Shown: piece after piece, positions 8,649 through 16,888 of the stretch
Layout: every line of letters begins with the position of its first letter
Position numbering within the stretch: the first letter of the stretch is position 1
From: Gammaproteobacteria bacterium
Lineage (GTDB): Bacteria > Pseudomonadota > Gammaproteobacteria > Ga0077536
Assembly (NCBI GenBank): GCA_030830685.1
Contig: JAURMM010000100.1
Location: forward strand, 1 to 33,739
Reading direction: 5' to 3'
Length of the DNA: 33,739 nucleotides
Made by a program: the position numbers and the translations under genes
The notes under the pieces: generated by a model
Seen by the model: the letters and a program-made list of their open reading frames with translations, nothing else
What the model was told of the DNA's origin: nothing
The model's database searches: none

Positions 8649-10480
8649 GTATGGGCAGTCCTGATCGGTTTTCGGCTGAGGCGAGCCTGGCCCAGGGCAT
8701 GGCGCGACGTCTGCACGAATGGGCCTTGGCCGCCGGAGCTCCCGAGGCCGCAGCCAGATCCGCGGGCAAGGCGGGTCACGAACTCATCCGCGCGCTGGCG
8801 CAGGGACACGCGTGTCTCGAGCTGGAGCCAGACAGCGTTGCAGAGCTGCTCGCGTCCCGGGTGGTGGCGCGCCCGGGTGAGCCTGCTGCACCCCTGATTC
8901 TGGACGCCGGGAATCGCCTCTATCTGGCCCGCTACTTCGACTACGAGCAACGTCTGGCCCGGGCCTTGGCGGCCAGGACCTCAACCGTGCGGGCCCTGTC
9001 CGCAGACTCGGTGATGCGGGGCCGCGCGCTGCTGGACACGCTTTTTGCCCAGAGCGCGGAAAACCCTGACTGGCAGAAACTCGCGGTGGCCATGGGGCTC
9101 GGTGGGCACCTGACTCTCATCAGTGGAGGCCCCGGCACAGGCAAGACTTCCACCGTGGTCCGGATCCTCGCCTGTCTGCTCAATGAGGATCCCCAAGCAC
9201 GCATCGCACTGGCGGCGCCGACCGGCAAGGCAGCGGCACGCATGCACGAAGCGGTGCAAGCGGCGGCAGAGCGCGAGCAGCTTTCTGCTGCCGTCAGAGC
9301 CGGTCTGCCCGCGCGTGCGGTGACGCTGCACCGTCTGCTCGCCTACTCTCCGCAGCGAGGGTTTGCGCACCATGCCGGTCATCCGCTGCCGTTGGATGTC
9401 CTGGTGATCGATGAGGCTTCCATGCTGGATCTCGCACTGGCCACGCGGGTGTGTGAGGCGCTGCCTCGGGAGGCGCGGCTCATCCTGCTCGGCGACAAGG
9501 ATCAGCTCGCCGCGGTGGAAGCCGGGGCCATCTTCGCGGCGCTGGCCGCAGATCCCACGCTCGCGTCGACGCAGAGGGCGCAGTTGTCTGCCCTGACCGG
9601 CATTCCAGCGACACTGATGCAAACGCCGCCGCCTCACCACCAGACACCTCTTGCGGGGCAGGTGGTGTGGCTCACCCGCACCTATCGCTTTGCGAGTGAC
9701 TCGGGTATCCACCGCCTGGCACTGGCAGTGCGTGACGGAGATGCCGCCAGCGCCTTGGAGCTGCTTGCAGCCCGAACACCAGCAGATGATCTGGAATGGT
9801 TGGCCGGCGCCGGTTCTGAGACGCAGCCCGCGCTCATCAGTCGCCTGGTTGAGGGCTTCGCCACTTACTTCGACGCCCTTGAGGCCGGCCAAGCCGGTTC
9901 ATTCGACCCTGCCACGCTCTTCGCTGCCTTCAACCGCTTCCGGGTGTTGTGCGCGACGCGCGGCGGCACGCGCGGGGTGGAGGTCATCAATGCTCTGCTG
10001 GCAGAGGCTGCACAGGCAAGGCTGCAGGGCGGTGGCCTTGCCACGGGGGACTGGTTCGTCGGACGGCCGGTGATGGTCCAGCGCAACGATCACGGGCAAC
10101 AGCTCTTCAACGGCGACGTGGGGATCGTGTTGCCGGCCGAGGAAGAAGGACAACTCAGTGTTTACTTCCCAGGTGTCGACCGAGGCTGGAGGCGCGTTCC
10201 TCCGGCGCGGTTGCCGGAGCACGAGACGGCCTTCGCCATGACCGTGCACAAGGCGCAGGGCTCGGAATTCGATGAGGTGGCATTGGTGCTTCCGCCGGGT
10301 GATGAGAGTCCGGCGGTGACGCGCGAGCTGCTCTATACCGGCGTGACCCGTGCCCGTCTGCGGGTGATCGTGCATGCCGAGAGCAGGACTCTTGGGGAAG
10401 GAATCGCGCGCCGTCTGGAGCGCAAGTCAGGCCTGCTGGCGCGCGTCTCCGAAGCCTTGGGCGCAGCGCACAACGCTTGA
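8645..10480 (+). CDS. recD: RecBCD subunit alpha, RecD helicase
   Basis: This 611-residue protein is the length of E. coli RecD (608). It is the fast 5'-3' helicase of RecBCD and makes the complex nuclease-active before Chi. The Walker A motif GGPGTGKTST has Lys167; the Walker B motif is Asp256-Glu257 in VIDEASMLD. A C-terminal AMTVHKAQGSEFDEV and TGVTRAR pair are the superfamily 1B motifs V and VI. The start codon overlaps the recB stop in an ATGA arrangement, so translation is probably coupled. The three rec genes therefore read as one transcript. Only 41 bp separate its stop from the converging cytochrome gene, and I see no clear terminator there. Confidence 0.95.
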   Translation: MSMGSPDRFSAEASLAQGMARRLHEWALAAGAPEAAARSAGKAGHELIRALAQGHACLELEPDSVAELLASRVVARPGEPAAPLILDAGNRLYLARYFDYEQRLARALAARTSTVRALSADSVMRGRALLDTLFAQSAENPDWQKLAVAMGLGGHLTLISGGPGTGKTSTVVRILACLLNEDPQARIALAAPTGKAAARMHEAVQAAAEREQLSAAVRAGLPARAVTLHRLLAYSPQRGFAHHAGHPLPLDVLVIDEASMLDLALATRVCEALPREARLILLGDKDQLAAVEAGAIFAALAADPTLASTQRAQLSALTGIPATLMQTPPPHHQTPLAGQVVWLTRTYRFASDSGIHRLALAVRDGDAASALELLAARTPADDLEWLAGAGSETQPALISRLVEGFATYFDALEAGQAGSFDPATLFAAFNRFRVLCATRGGTRGVEVINALLAEAAQARLQGGGLATGDWFVGRPVMVQRNDHGQQLFNGDVGIVLPAEEEGQLSVYFPGVDRGWRRVPPARLPEHETAFAMTVHKAQGSEFDEVALVLPPGDESPAVTRELLYTGVTRARLRVIVHAESRTLGEGIARRLERKSGLLARVSEALGAAHNA

Positions 10481-10521
10481 GTGTTGCCGCCCGGAGAACA
10501 ACGCAGCGCTGGCCGCGTCGG

Positions 10522-11100
10522 TCACTGGATATTCGCGATATACGCCGCGAGTGCCTTCAGATCATCGTCGGAGAGGGTCTTGACCACGGCTGCCATGTTC
10601 CCCGCGTCGTTCGTGCGGTGCCCGTTCTTGAAGGCAAGCAGCTGGCCAAGGATGTAGCTGTAGTGCTGGCCATTCACGCGCGGCACTTCATTCTGCCCGG
10701 AGAACCCGCCCAGATGGCACATGGCGCACAAGGCATCGTCAGCCACTTTTTGGCCACGTGCCACCAGTGCCGGATCACCCTGTTCCACCTGCCCGGTGCG
10801 CGGCTGGGCCGCAAAATAATCCCCGAGCGCGAGCATTTCTTCCGTGCTCAGTGATTTCGCCATGGGTGTCATGGGCGGATGGACGCGCCGGTCCTGTTTG
10901 TAGTCCTTGAGCTGCAGATAGATGTAACGAGGCATCTGCCCTGCGAGTACCGGATATTGCGGGTCGGTGGAATTGCCGCCAGGCCCATGACAAGCGATGC
11001 AGGTCTGTGCCTTGGCCGGCAAATCGGCGGCTGTCTCCTGGGCCTGGGTGCCCACGGGAGAGACGAGCATCAGCGCGAACAGACAGGACAGGGAACGCAT
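10522..11100 (-). CDS. Periplasmic dihaem cytochrome c (c4-like)
   Basis: The 192-residue product starts at the ATG at 11100, which begins a clear signal peptide ending near Ala20 (TQA before QE). An upstream in-frame TTG at 11124 would put eight charged residues before it and is less likely. There are two haem-binding CxxCH motifs, at Cys34-His38 (CIACH) and Cys125-His129 (CAMCH), with Met residues downstream of each that could be axial ligands (Met77 or Met80, and Met169). Two such domains in tandem are typical of cytochrome c4. The gene lies about 90 bp downstream of the PQQ dehydrogenase on the same strand, so the cytochrome is the likely electron acceptor for that enzyme, passing electrons to a terminal oxidase. 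The acceptor role is inferred from position. Confidence 0.9.
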   Translation of the reverse strand: MRSLSCLFALMLVSPVGTQAQETAADLPAKAQTCIACHGPGGNSTDPQYPVLAGQMPRYIYLQLKDYKQDRRVHPPMTPMAKSLSTEEMLALGDYFAAQPRTGQVEQGDPALVARGQKVADDALCAMCHLGGFSGQNEVPRVNGQHYSYILGQLLAFKNGHRTNDAGNMAAVVKTLSDDDLKALAAYIANIQ

Positions 11101-11149
11101 GAGCTTTCGGGAATCCTTGTTCAAGCGAGGAGGAGGTCTGGAAAGTGGA

Positions 11150-11174
11150 GAGGGCCGGCTTGCGCACGGCCCTC
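11150..11174 (-). other. Hairpin between the PQQ dehydrogenase and cytochrome genes
   Basis: GAGGGCCG at 11150-11157 pairs perfectly with CGGCCCTC at 11167-11174 around a 9-nt loop. It lies 15 bp after the dehydrogenase stop codon and before the cytochrome start. In the direction of transcription no run of T follows, so it does not look like a strong Rho-independent terminator. It could stabilise the upstream message or lower read-through so that the cytochrome is made at a different level. Confidence 0.45.
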
Positions 11175-11188
11175 CCCGGAGCGCCTGA

Positions 11189-12922
11189 TCAGTCTGGCAG
11201 ACCGAACACGAGCACGCTGTTGCCGCGCTTGAAGTTCAGCTGGGTGTTGCCACCTGCTGCCACGGCAATGTACTGCTTGCCATCCACCGTGTAGGACACG
11301 GGTGGCGCATTCACGCCAGCACCGGCCATGAACGACCACAGCTTCTTGCCATCGCGCGCGTCGTAGGCATTGAAGTGCCCATTGCCTTCACCGGTGAAGA
11401 CGAGATTGCCGGCGGTGGCCAGCACGCCGCCCATCAGCGGTTCGTCAGTATCGGCCTTCCAGGTCATCTTGCCGGTGTTCATGTCCACCGCAGCGAGGCG
11501 ACCCCACTGGTCTTCACCCGGAATGACCTTGAACGCGCCACCCAGCCACAGCTTCTCGCCGCCGGGATAAGCCGCTTTTTCCACGTGATAGGTCATCGGC
11601 TGATGCAGGTTGGCGGCATAAGTGAGGCCCAACGTCGGGTTCACGGCCATCGGATTCCATTCCACGCCACCGTTGGCGCCCACCAGCATGCGTGCGCCTT
11701 CGGGGGTTGGCAGGGTCCACATGTTCTCCTGCGGCACCATGGCCTCGGAGAAGCGGATCAATTCCAGGGTCTTGGGGTCATGCACGTAGACGTGACCTGT
11801 CTTGCCACCATGAATGACCACTTTCTGCTTCTTGCCATCCTTGCCGGCGGCTTCGGTGATGATCGGTGGGCTCACCGCATCCAGATCCCACACATCGTGG
11901 GCTAGGTACTGGAAGTGTGCCTTGTACTCGCCGGTCTTCAAATCGACGGCCACGATGGAGTCGGTGTAGAGATTGTCGCCCGGGCGGATGTCGCCGTAGA
12001 GATCCGGTGACGGATTGCCGACCACGAAGTACACCATGTTCGTTTCCAGGTCGACCGCCGGAGTCATCCAGACGCCACCACCCAGGGTCTTGTAGAAATC
12101 TCCGCCACTCTTCGCCAATTCGGCCTTTTCAGCCTCGATATTGCGCTTCATGTCGCGGCCAGTGGCGTCCTTGGTGGCCCACACGCCCTCATGACCTTTC
12201 TCGGGAATGGTGTGGAAGGTCCACAGCAACTTGCCGGTCTTGGCGTCGAAGGCCTTCACGAAACCGCGGATGCCGTATTCGCCGCCGTTGGTGCCGATCA
12301 GGATCTTGCCGTCCACCGCGACAGGCGCCATGGTTTCAGAGTAGCCCTTCTCGGGATCTGCGATCTGGGTTTCCCACATGACCTTGCCGGTCTTCATGTC
12401 GAAGGCCACCATCTTGGCGTCGAGGGTGGCCATGTAGACCATGCCATCCAGCGCGGCGATACCACGGTTGTTGGGTCCGCAGCAGTACACAGTGACGGGC
12501 CCCATCTTGTGCTTGTAATGCCAGTATTCCTCGCCAGTGACGGCGTTGATGGCATGCAGGTGGTTATAGGAGGTGGTGAGGAACATCACCCCGTCCACCA
12601 CTACCGGCGCAGTCTCCATTGATTCCATGATCTGGGTCTGGAACACGAACTTCGGCACGAGCTTGGCCACGTTGTCCGTGTTGATCTGCTTGCCCGGGAA
12701 ATAACGGGTCTGGGCATAACCGCCGTTCACCTGCAACCAGTCCTTGTCCTGCTTTTCCGCTGCAGTCAGGCGCGCCTGGGTGACCGCTTTCACGCTCTCC
12801 GGGATGGCTTTACCGGTGGTGGCCGCTGCCTGGGGGACTTCACCTCCAGCCTGCACGAGCGCGCTTGCGCCGAGCAGAAACATTGCGGACGACAGGGCCT
12901 TCAGCCTCTGGTGTTGTTTCAT
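11189..12922 (-). CDS. PQQ-dependent methanol/ethanol-family alcohol dehydrogenase, lanthanide type predicted
   Basis: This 577-residue beta-propeller quinoprotein oxidises an alcohol (possibly an aldehyde) in the periplasm. The chosen ATG at 12922 starts a signal peptide ending near AlaGln-Ala25 and has AGAGGAAA 6-7 nt upstream; the open frame runs further upstream but without signal-peptide character. Features of the family are visible: the vicinal Cys147-Cys148 in YCCGPNNRG, a metal-ligand Glu215 in GGEYGIRG, Asn303 in GNPSPD, Trp285 in the position that stacks on PQQ, and the catalytic Asp346 in HDVWDLDA. Asp348, two residues on, is the extra carboxylate that marks lanthanide-using enzymes such as XoxF and PedH; calcium enzymes usually have Ala, Ser or Thr there. 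There is no fused cytochrome domain, consistent with the separate dihaem cytochrome downstream. The substrate is not known. No pqq biosynthesis genes lie in the window. Confidence 0.9.
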   Translation of the reverse strand: MKQHQRLKALSSAMFLLGASALVQAGGEVPQAAATTGKAIPESVKAVTQARLTAAEKQDKDWLQVNGGYAQTRYFPGKQINTDNVAKLVPKFVFQTQIMESMETAPVVVDGVMFLTTSYNHLHAINAVTGEEYWHYKHKMGPVTVYCCGPNNRGIAALDGMVYMATLDAKMVAFDMKTGKVMWETQIADPEKGYSETMAPVAVDGKILIGTNGGEYGIRGFVKAFDAKTGKLLWTFHTIPEKGHEGVWATKDATGRDMKRNIEAEKAELAKSGGDFYKTLGGGVWMTPAVDLETNMVYFVVGNPSPDLYGDIRPGDNLYTDSIVAVDLKTGEYKAHFQYLAHDVWDLDAVSPPIITEAAGKDGKKQKVVIHGGKTGHVYVHDPKTLELIRFSEAMVPQENMWTLPTPEGARMLVGANGGVEWNPMAVNPTLGLTYAANLHQPMTYHVEKAAYPGGEKLWLGGAFKVIPGEDQWGRLAAVDMNTGKMTWKADTDEPLMGGVLATAGNLVFTGEGNGHFNAYDARDGKKLWSFMAGAGVNAPPVSYTVDGKQYIAVAAGGNTQLNFKRGNSVLVFGLPD

Positions 12923-13126
12923 GACTTTTCCTCTGTAGAAGGGAAGTGGATGGGTTCCGCACCGGGAAACCGTGGAGTCGGCCTTGGTCTCGGGACCAGC
13001 GGCAGATAGGGTACATGATACGATGAAAGTCCATCGCCGGTGCCAATCCCGAGCAGGAACCTCGCTCCGCGTGCGGTTGGTGCTCCCGGCCCGATAGGCC
13101 ACCCCGCTCACAGGATACCCCTCGCC
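12923..13126. promoter_or_regulatory. Divergent intergenic region (dehydrogenase / ankyrin genes)
   Basis: These 204 bp must hold the promoters for the leftward PQQ dehydrogenase and the rightward ankyrin gene. The dehydrogenase ribosome-binding site (AGAGGAAA on the minus strand, about 12929-12936) is clear. I found no convincing pair of -35 and -10 boxes. A minus-strand TATCAT at 13015-13020 could be a -10, but the nearest TTGGCA is 20 bp away. A short imperfect dyad TGGTC-N4-GACCA lies near 12985-13000. Confidence 0.3.
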
Positions 13127-13813
13127 ATGTGTCATTTCCGCTACAGTCTGCTCCTCATGCTCCTCATGCTCCTGAGCGCCGCGCCCTGGGTAACCGCAGG
13201 CGCTTCCGAGGAAGCCGATTTCTACACCCTGAACGCCCGGATGATCGCCGCTGCCCGGAACGGCGAGGCCCCGCTGGTCCGTGATCTGCTGGCCCAGGGC
13301 GCCGCCCCCAACACCCGCAATCGCGGCGGCAATACTGCCTTGCTACTGTTTGCCGAGCGCGGTGATGCCGCGATGGTGGCTTATCTTCTGGCGCAGGGAG
13401 TGGATCCGCAGACGCCCAATCTGGACAAGGTCACCCCGCTGATGGCTGCAACCAGCGCGGGCTGCCTGGCGTGCGTCGACGCCTTGCTGGCGAAGGGTGC
13501 CCGCGTCGGTGTCCGTGACCAGATCGACAAGAGCGCCGCCACTTACGCCACAGCCGGTGGGCATGTCGAGATCCTGAAAGCGCTGAGCACCGCCGGCGTG
13601 GATCTGGCCGAACGCGACGGACACGCGCTCACGCTCTTGATGTGGGCCGCAGGCTATGGCCAGAACGCGATGGTTCGATATCTGCTGCAGGCCGGTGTCG
13701 ACCCGGCTTTACGGGATGATCGGGGCAAGGACGCCGCTGAAGTTGCCGCGGAGCTCGGGCACGCCGAGGCCGCGGCGTTGGTCAGGGCGGCGCAGGGCGA
13801 GAACGCCCGCTGA
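13127..13813 (+). CDS. Secreted ankyrin-repeat protein
   Basis: The 228-residue product starts at the ATG at 13127, which opens a signal peptide (hydrophobic residues 8-20, likely cut near AGA26). An upstream in-frame ATG at 13040 would add an unrelated, Pro-rich 29 residues. After the signal come five to six ankyrin repeats at roughly 34-64, 67-97, 101-131, 134-164, 168-198 and 200-222. Typical turns are visible, such as [20 protein letters not shown], with GVDPQ or GVDPA between repeats. Ankyrin repeats bind other proteins, and the signal peptide puts this one in the periplasm. It lies divergent from the PQQ dehydrogenase and 13 bp ahead of the putP-like gene, so a chaperone or binding role for a periplasmic partner is possible. 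That role is only inferred. Confidence 0.85.
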   Translation: MCHFRYSLLLMLLMLLSAAPWVTAGASEEADFYTLNARMIAAARNGEAPLVRDLLAQGAAPNTRNRGGNTALLLFAERGDAAMVAYLLAQGVDPQTPNLDKVTPLMAATSAGCLACVDALLAKGARVGVRDQIDKSAATYATAGGHVEILKALSTAGVDLAERDGHALTLLMWAAGYGQNAMVRYLLQAGVDPALRDDRGKDAAEVAAELGHAEAAALVRAAQGENAR

Positions 13814-13826
13814 AAGGTCAGCCCGG

Positions 13827-15248
13827 GTGACGTTCGAGCCGATATTCGTCACTTTCGGACTTTATCTCGGGCTCATGCTGTTTATCGGCTGGCTGGGTTT
13901 CCGGGCCACCCGCGACTTCTCGGACTACATTCTCGGTGGCCGCCATGTCGGAGGTGTGGTGAGCGCCCTGTCTGCCGGTGCCTCGGACATGAGCGCCTGG
14001 CTGCTCATGGGGCTGCCGGGCGCGGTCTGGGTCTCGGGTCTGAGTGCGGCCTGGATTGCCGTGGGCGTGACGATTGGGGCTTGGCTCAACTGGCGCCTGG
14101 TGGCGGCCAAGCTGCGGGCTGCCTCCGAGCAGGCGGACAATGCGCTCACCCTGCCGGCCTATCTCGCGTATCGCTTCGCAGATGGTCGCCAGGCCCTGCG
14201 GATTCTGTCGGCCGCGGTCATCCTGTTCTTCTTCACCCTCTACTGCGCGTCCGGCGTGGTGGCCGGGGCGCGCCTGTTCGAGACCTTGTTTGGCCTTGAC
14301 TATGCGACCGCCTGCTGGGCCAGCAGCCTCTGCACGCTCGCGTATGTTTTCCTGGGGGGATTTTTTGCCGTGAGCTGGACCGACGCGCTGCAGGCTGCAT
14401 TAATGCTTGCGGCCCTCCTGATAGTGCCGCTGATCGCCTGGTCAGCCCTGCCCCCGGGTGATCTGGCAGGGCTTGCCCAAGCAGCGGACGAGGCACGTCT
14501 CAACCCCTTCCACGACATGACAGTGCTCGGTGTCTGTTCACTGCTGGCCTGGGGGCTCGGTTACTTCGGCCAGCCCCACATTCTCGTACGCTTCATGGCC
14601 ATGGACGGCACGGCCTCGGTGCCCCGCGCCTCGCGCATCAACGTGACCTGGATGGTGCTGTGCCTGCTCGGGGCTGTAGGCGTGGGTCTGATTGGGCAGC
14701 GCTGGTCACTGGCCCATGCCGCGGCCGCAGCCTCGCTGGATGGCAACCCGGAGACGATATTCCTCGTGCTTGCCCGCGAGTTGTTCAACCCTTGGCTGGG
14801 TGGGGTCCTGCTGGCAGCGATTCTCGCTGCCGTGATGAGCACGTTGTCCTGCCAGCTCCTCATTTGCAGTAGCGCGCTGACGGAGGATCTCTACCGCAGA
14901 CTCTGGCGGCGTGCGGCCGGCCAACGCGAACTCGTGTGGATGGGACGCGCCATGGTGCTGCTGGTCACCTTGTGTGCGATCGGGCTGGCGAGTGACCCGG
15001 ACAGTCGAGTGCTTGCCATGGTGAGTTACGCCTGGGCAGGTTTTGGTGCCGCATTCGGCCCCGTCATCCTGCTTTCGCTGTGGTGGCCTCGGATGACTTC
15101 GCTGGGCGCGCTGGGAGGAATTCTCACAGGGGCATTGACGGTCGTGCTCTGGAAGCATTTTTCGCCCTGGCCGCTGTACGAGATTGTCCCCGGTTTCGTC
15201 GTCAGCACACTGGCCGTACTGGGACTGTCGAGAATCAGGCCTCGGTGA
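13827..15248 (+). CDS. putP: Sodium/proline symporter (SSS family, PutP-like)
   Basis: The 473-residue protein has about 12-13 hydrophobic segments and the SSS-family signature SAGASDMSAWLLMGLPG, almost identical to E. coli PutP, where this region binds sodium and proline. A second PutP-like stretch is GYFGQPHILVRFMA near the middle. It should import proline with sodium across the inner membrane. The start is the GTG at 13827 with GAAAGG about 9 nt upstream; the frame is open further upstream, but that part overlaps the ankyrin gene in another frame. The length is slightly short against about 500 for E. coli, the difference being at the C-terminus. It ends in a 14-bp tail-to-tail overlap with the GNAT gene. 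No putA is present in the window. Confidence 0.9.
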   Translation: MTFEPIFVTFGLYLGLMLFIGWLGFRATRDFSDYILGGRHVGGVVSALSAGASDMSAWLLMGLPGAVWVSGLSAAWIAVGVTIGAWLNWRLVAAKLRAASEQADNALTLPAYLAYRFADGRQALRILSAAVILFFFTLYCASGVVAGARLFETLFGLDYATACWASSLCTLAYVFLGGFFAVSWTDALQAALMLAALLIVPLIAWSALPPGDLAGLAQAADEARLNPFHDMTVLGVCSLLAWGLGYFGQPHILVRFMAMDGTASVPRASRINVTWMVLCLLGAVGVGLIGQRWSLAHAAAAASLDGNPETIFLVLARELFNPWLGGVLLAAILAAVMSTLSCQLLICSSALTEDLYRRLWRRAAGQRELVWMGRAMVLLVTLCAIGLASDPDSRVLAMVSYAWAGFGAAFGPVILLSLWWPRMTSLGALGGILTGALTVVLWKHFSPWPLYEIVPGFVVSTLAVLGLSRIRPR

Positions 15249-15672
15249 GAGGCTTTTCCATGCGCCAGTGCGGCAGGCCCACCTCCGTGAAGCGCGCCCC
15301 CACCGTCGCGTAACCGGCCTTCTCGTAGAAGGGCAGGGCACTCTCCCGGGCGTGGAGCATCAGGCGGGTGAGCCCGAGCGTGCGCGCGAGTTCCTCAGCT
15401 GCCTGCAACAGGCGTGTGCCCAGTCCCTTGCGCTGGCCGGCCTCGCTCACCGCCATCTGACGGAGCTTGCCGAGACCCTCGGGCAACGGCTGCAGGATGA
15501 TCGTGGCGACGGGCGCCGCGCCGATGAAGCCCGCGAGATGCAACTGATCTCGCTCTGCCGCCAGATCGGCTGCGCTGTACGCAAGCCCGAGAGGTTGACG
15601 GAGGATCGCGCTGCGCAGGGCCACCACTCTGCGGTACTCCTCCGAATCATGCCCAATCGTGCGGATCTCCAC
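15235..15672 (-). CDS. GNAT-family N-acetyltransferase
   Basis: This 145-residue protein is a single GNAT domain that would transfer an acetyl group from acetyl-CoA to an amine. The acetyl-CoA pyrophosphate loop is visible as QRKGLGTRLL after the beta-4 strand RQMAVSE. A FYEKAGYATVG segment is the usual C-terminal motif B region. The small size and ELARTLGLTRLMLHAR segment resemble the ElaA/YjgM-like group, but the substrate is unknown. The start is a GTG at 15672 with a good AGGAG about 9 nt upstream, which itself overlaps the stop codon of the oxygenase gene. The two genes are therefore co-transcribed. The 3' end overlaps the putP-like gene by 14 bp on the other strand. Confidence 0.88.
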   Translation of the reverse strand: MEIRTIGHDSEEYRRVVALRSAILRQPLGLAYSAADLAAERDQLHLAGFIGAAPVATIILQPLPEGLGKLRQMAVSEAGQRKGLGTRLLQAAEELARTLGLTRLMLHARESALPFYEKAGYATVGARFTEVGLPHWRMEKPLTEA

Positions 15673-15683
15673 CGTACTGGCTC

Positions 15684-16799
15684 CTACTGCCGGTACTGCC
15701 CGACTTTTTCGTCGAGATAGGCATTGTTGGCCTCCCGGATGGCAGCCGCAGCATCGTCGTACAGGAAGGGCAGGAAGACATAGCGCTGGCCGCCTGATAC
15801 TGGTGAGACCGCATGCAACAGAGAACAGCTGAAGATGATTGCCGTGCCGGCGGGTGCACGAATCGGTTCACTGCCGTACTCGGGGAAGCTGAGCTCGCCG
15901 CCTTCATAATCATCGTTCAGGAGCACCGACATGGCGAAGCGTCGGTGTGCGGTGCCCTTGGTGGTGTTGTCGCGATGGGCATTGAAGTGATCCCGGGTGG
16001 CGCTGTCGTAGCGGGCCACGATATAGCGCTCCATGCGGGTGACCCCGAACTGGTGGATCTTGCGGATTTCCGGGACCACCCGCCGCGTCACCTTCTGCTG
16101 CAGGCGTGATTTGAGCGCCTCGTCCTCGATGAGGTAATCCGACCTGCGCTTGTGGTGGTAATCCTTGATGAGAGTGGTTTTTCCGTCAACATCGCGCATG
16201 AACCCCGAGTCCTCGCCGCCGTGTGCGTCATAAAGCCTGATCAGCTCTGCGCAGAACTCCGGCTCGAATACCCGGGGCAGGATGATGATCGGCGCATGCA
16301 CGCGCATTCCGCCGTGCAAGCCGACTGGTGGCAGATTCCTCAGGCAATCCACCACTGCGGGCACTTCGCCTGCATCCGCGATACTCGGGAACATCGCGCG
16401 TATGCGCATATCCGGATCGAGCACCATCCACAGGCGTCTGAACCTGACCGGGCCTTTCTGCGGTTCCGTGGGGGAGACGCCATACAGGCGGCCTATCCGA
16501 TGGTTGAAATCCCAGAAGTGCCGGATGCCGGGCAGCGACTCCCGCACTCGGTGCTGCTGCTCGTCAGCCGGATCCATGCTGACGCCGAAGAACGCGATGT
16601 GCCGGTCATCGAACAGCTCGCGGTGATCGTCCAGAACCTTCAGCATGCGCCTGCCGTGGCCGTCGCCTGCGGTCGCGAAGAAGCACAGCACGATATAGCG
16701 CCCCGCCACTGTGTCGAAGTTGTAGTCCTCGTTACTGGTGCAGCGTTGCCTGAACAGGGGCGCCGGATCGCCGGCGCCGAGCATTCGATACTGAACCAT
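15684..16799 (-). CDS. Peroxiredoxin-like domain fused to a prolyl-4-hydroxylase-type 2OG-Fe(II) oxygenase
   Basis: This 371-residue protein has two parts. Residues 1 to about 155 follow the AhpC/TSA thioredoxin-like pattern (GDPAPLF, then YIVLCFFATAGDGHGR, then FFGVSMDP). However, the peroxidatic cysteine expected around residues 46-50 is absent, so peroxidase activity is unlikely. Residues about 165-350 are a 2-oxoglutarate/iron oxygenase domain: His275-x-Asp277 (AHRD) and His329 would bind iron and Arg339 would bind 2-oxoglutarate, in a layout like prolyl 4-hydroxylases (GGELSFPEYG, then LLHAVSPV). It is probably a cytoplasmic hydroxylase, with the first domain used for binding. Translation begins at the ATG at 16799. 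It is divergent from the LysR gene and precedes the GNAT gene, and the LysR protein may control it. Confidence 0.85.
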   Translation of the reverse strand: MVQYRMLGAGDPAPLFRQRCTSNEDYNFDTVAGRYIVLCFFATAGDGHGRRMLKVLDDHRELFDDRHIAFFGVSMDPADEQQHRVRESLPGIRHFWDFNHRIGRLYGVSPTEPQKGPVRFRRLWMVLDPDMRIRAMFPSIADAGEVPAVVDCLRNLPPVGLHGGMRVHAPIIILPRVFEPEFCAELIRLYDAHGGEDSGFMRDVDGKTTLIKDYHHKRRSDYLIEDEALKSRLQQKVTRRVVPEIRKIHQFGVTRMERYIVARYDSATRDHFNAHRDNTTKGTAHRRFAMSVLLNDDYEGGELSFPEYGSEPIRAPAGTAIIFSCSLLHAVSPVSGGQRYVFLPFLYDDAAAAIREANNAYLDEKVGQYRQ

Positions 16800-16830
16800 T
16801 ACGCGCTCTCAATCCTTGCAGTGGGGAAAA

Positions 16831-16849
16831 TCTTAAAGCTCGCATTAGA
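16831..16849. promoter_or_regulatory. Possible LysR-type operator in the divergent promoter region
   Basis: In the 89 bp between the oxygenase and the LysR gene there is an AT-rich imperfect dyad, TCTTA at 16831-16835 and TTAGA at 16845-16849. It fits the loose T-N11-A spacing of LysR-family sites. The position, between divergent genes, is where such regulators usually bind. The dyad is short and the call is tentative. Confidence 0.22.
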
Positions 16850-16888
16850 ATCCATGCAATCAGAGCCCCATAGCGAGGTGTGAACCGC

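Noticed and set aside
13656..13826. Upstream extension of the PutP-like frame inside the ankyrin gene
   Set aside because: The extra 57 codons translate to an Arg/Pro-rich stretch unlike any transporter N-terminus, while GTG 13827 has a ribosome-binding site and gives the PutP start pattern.
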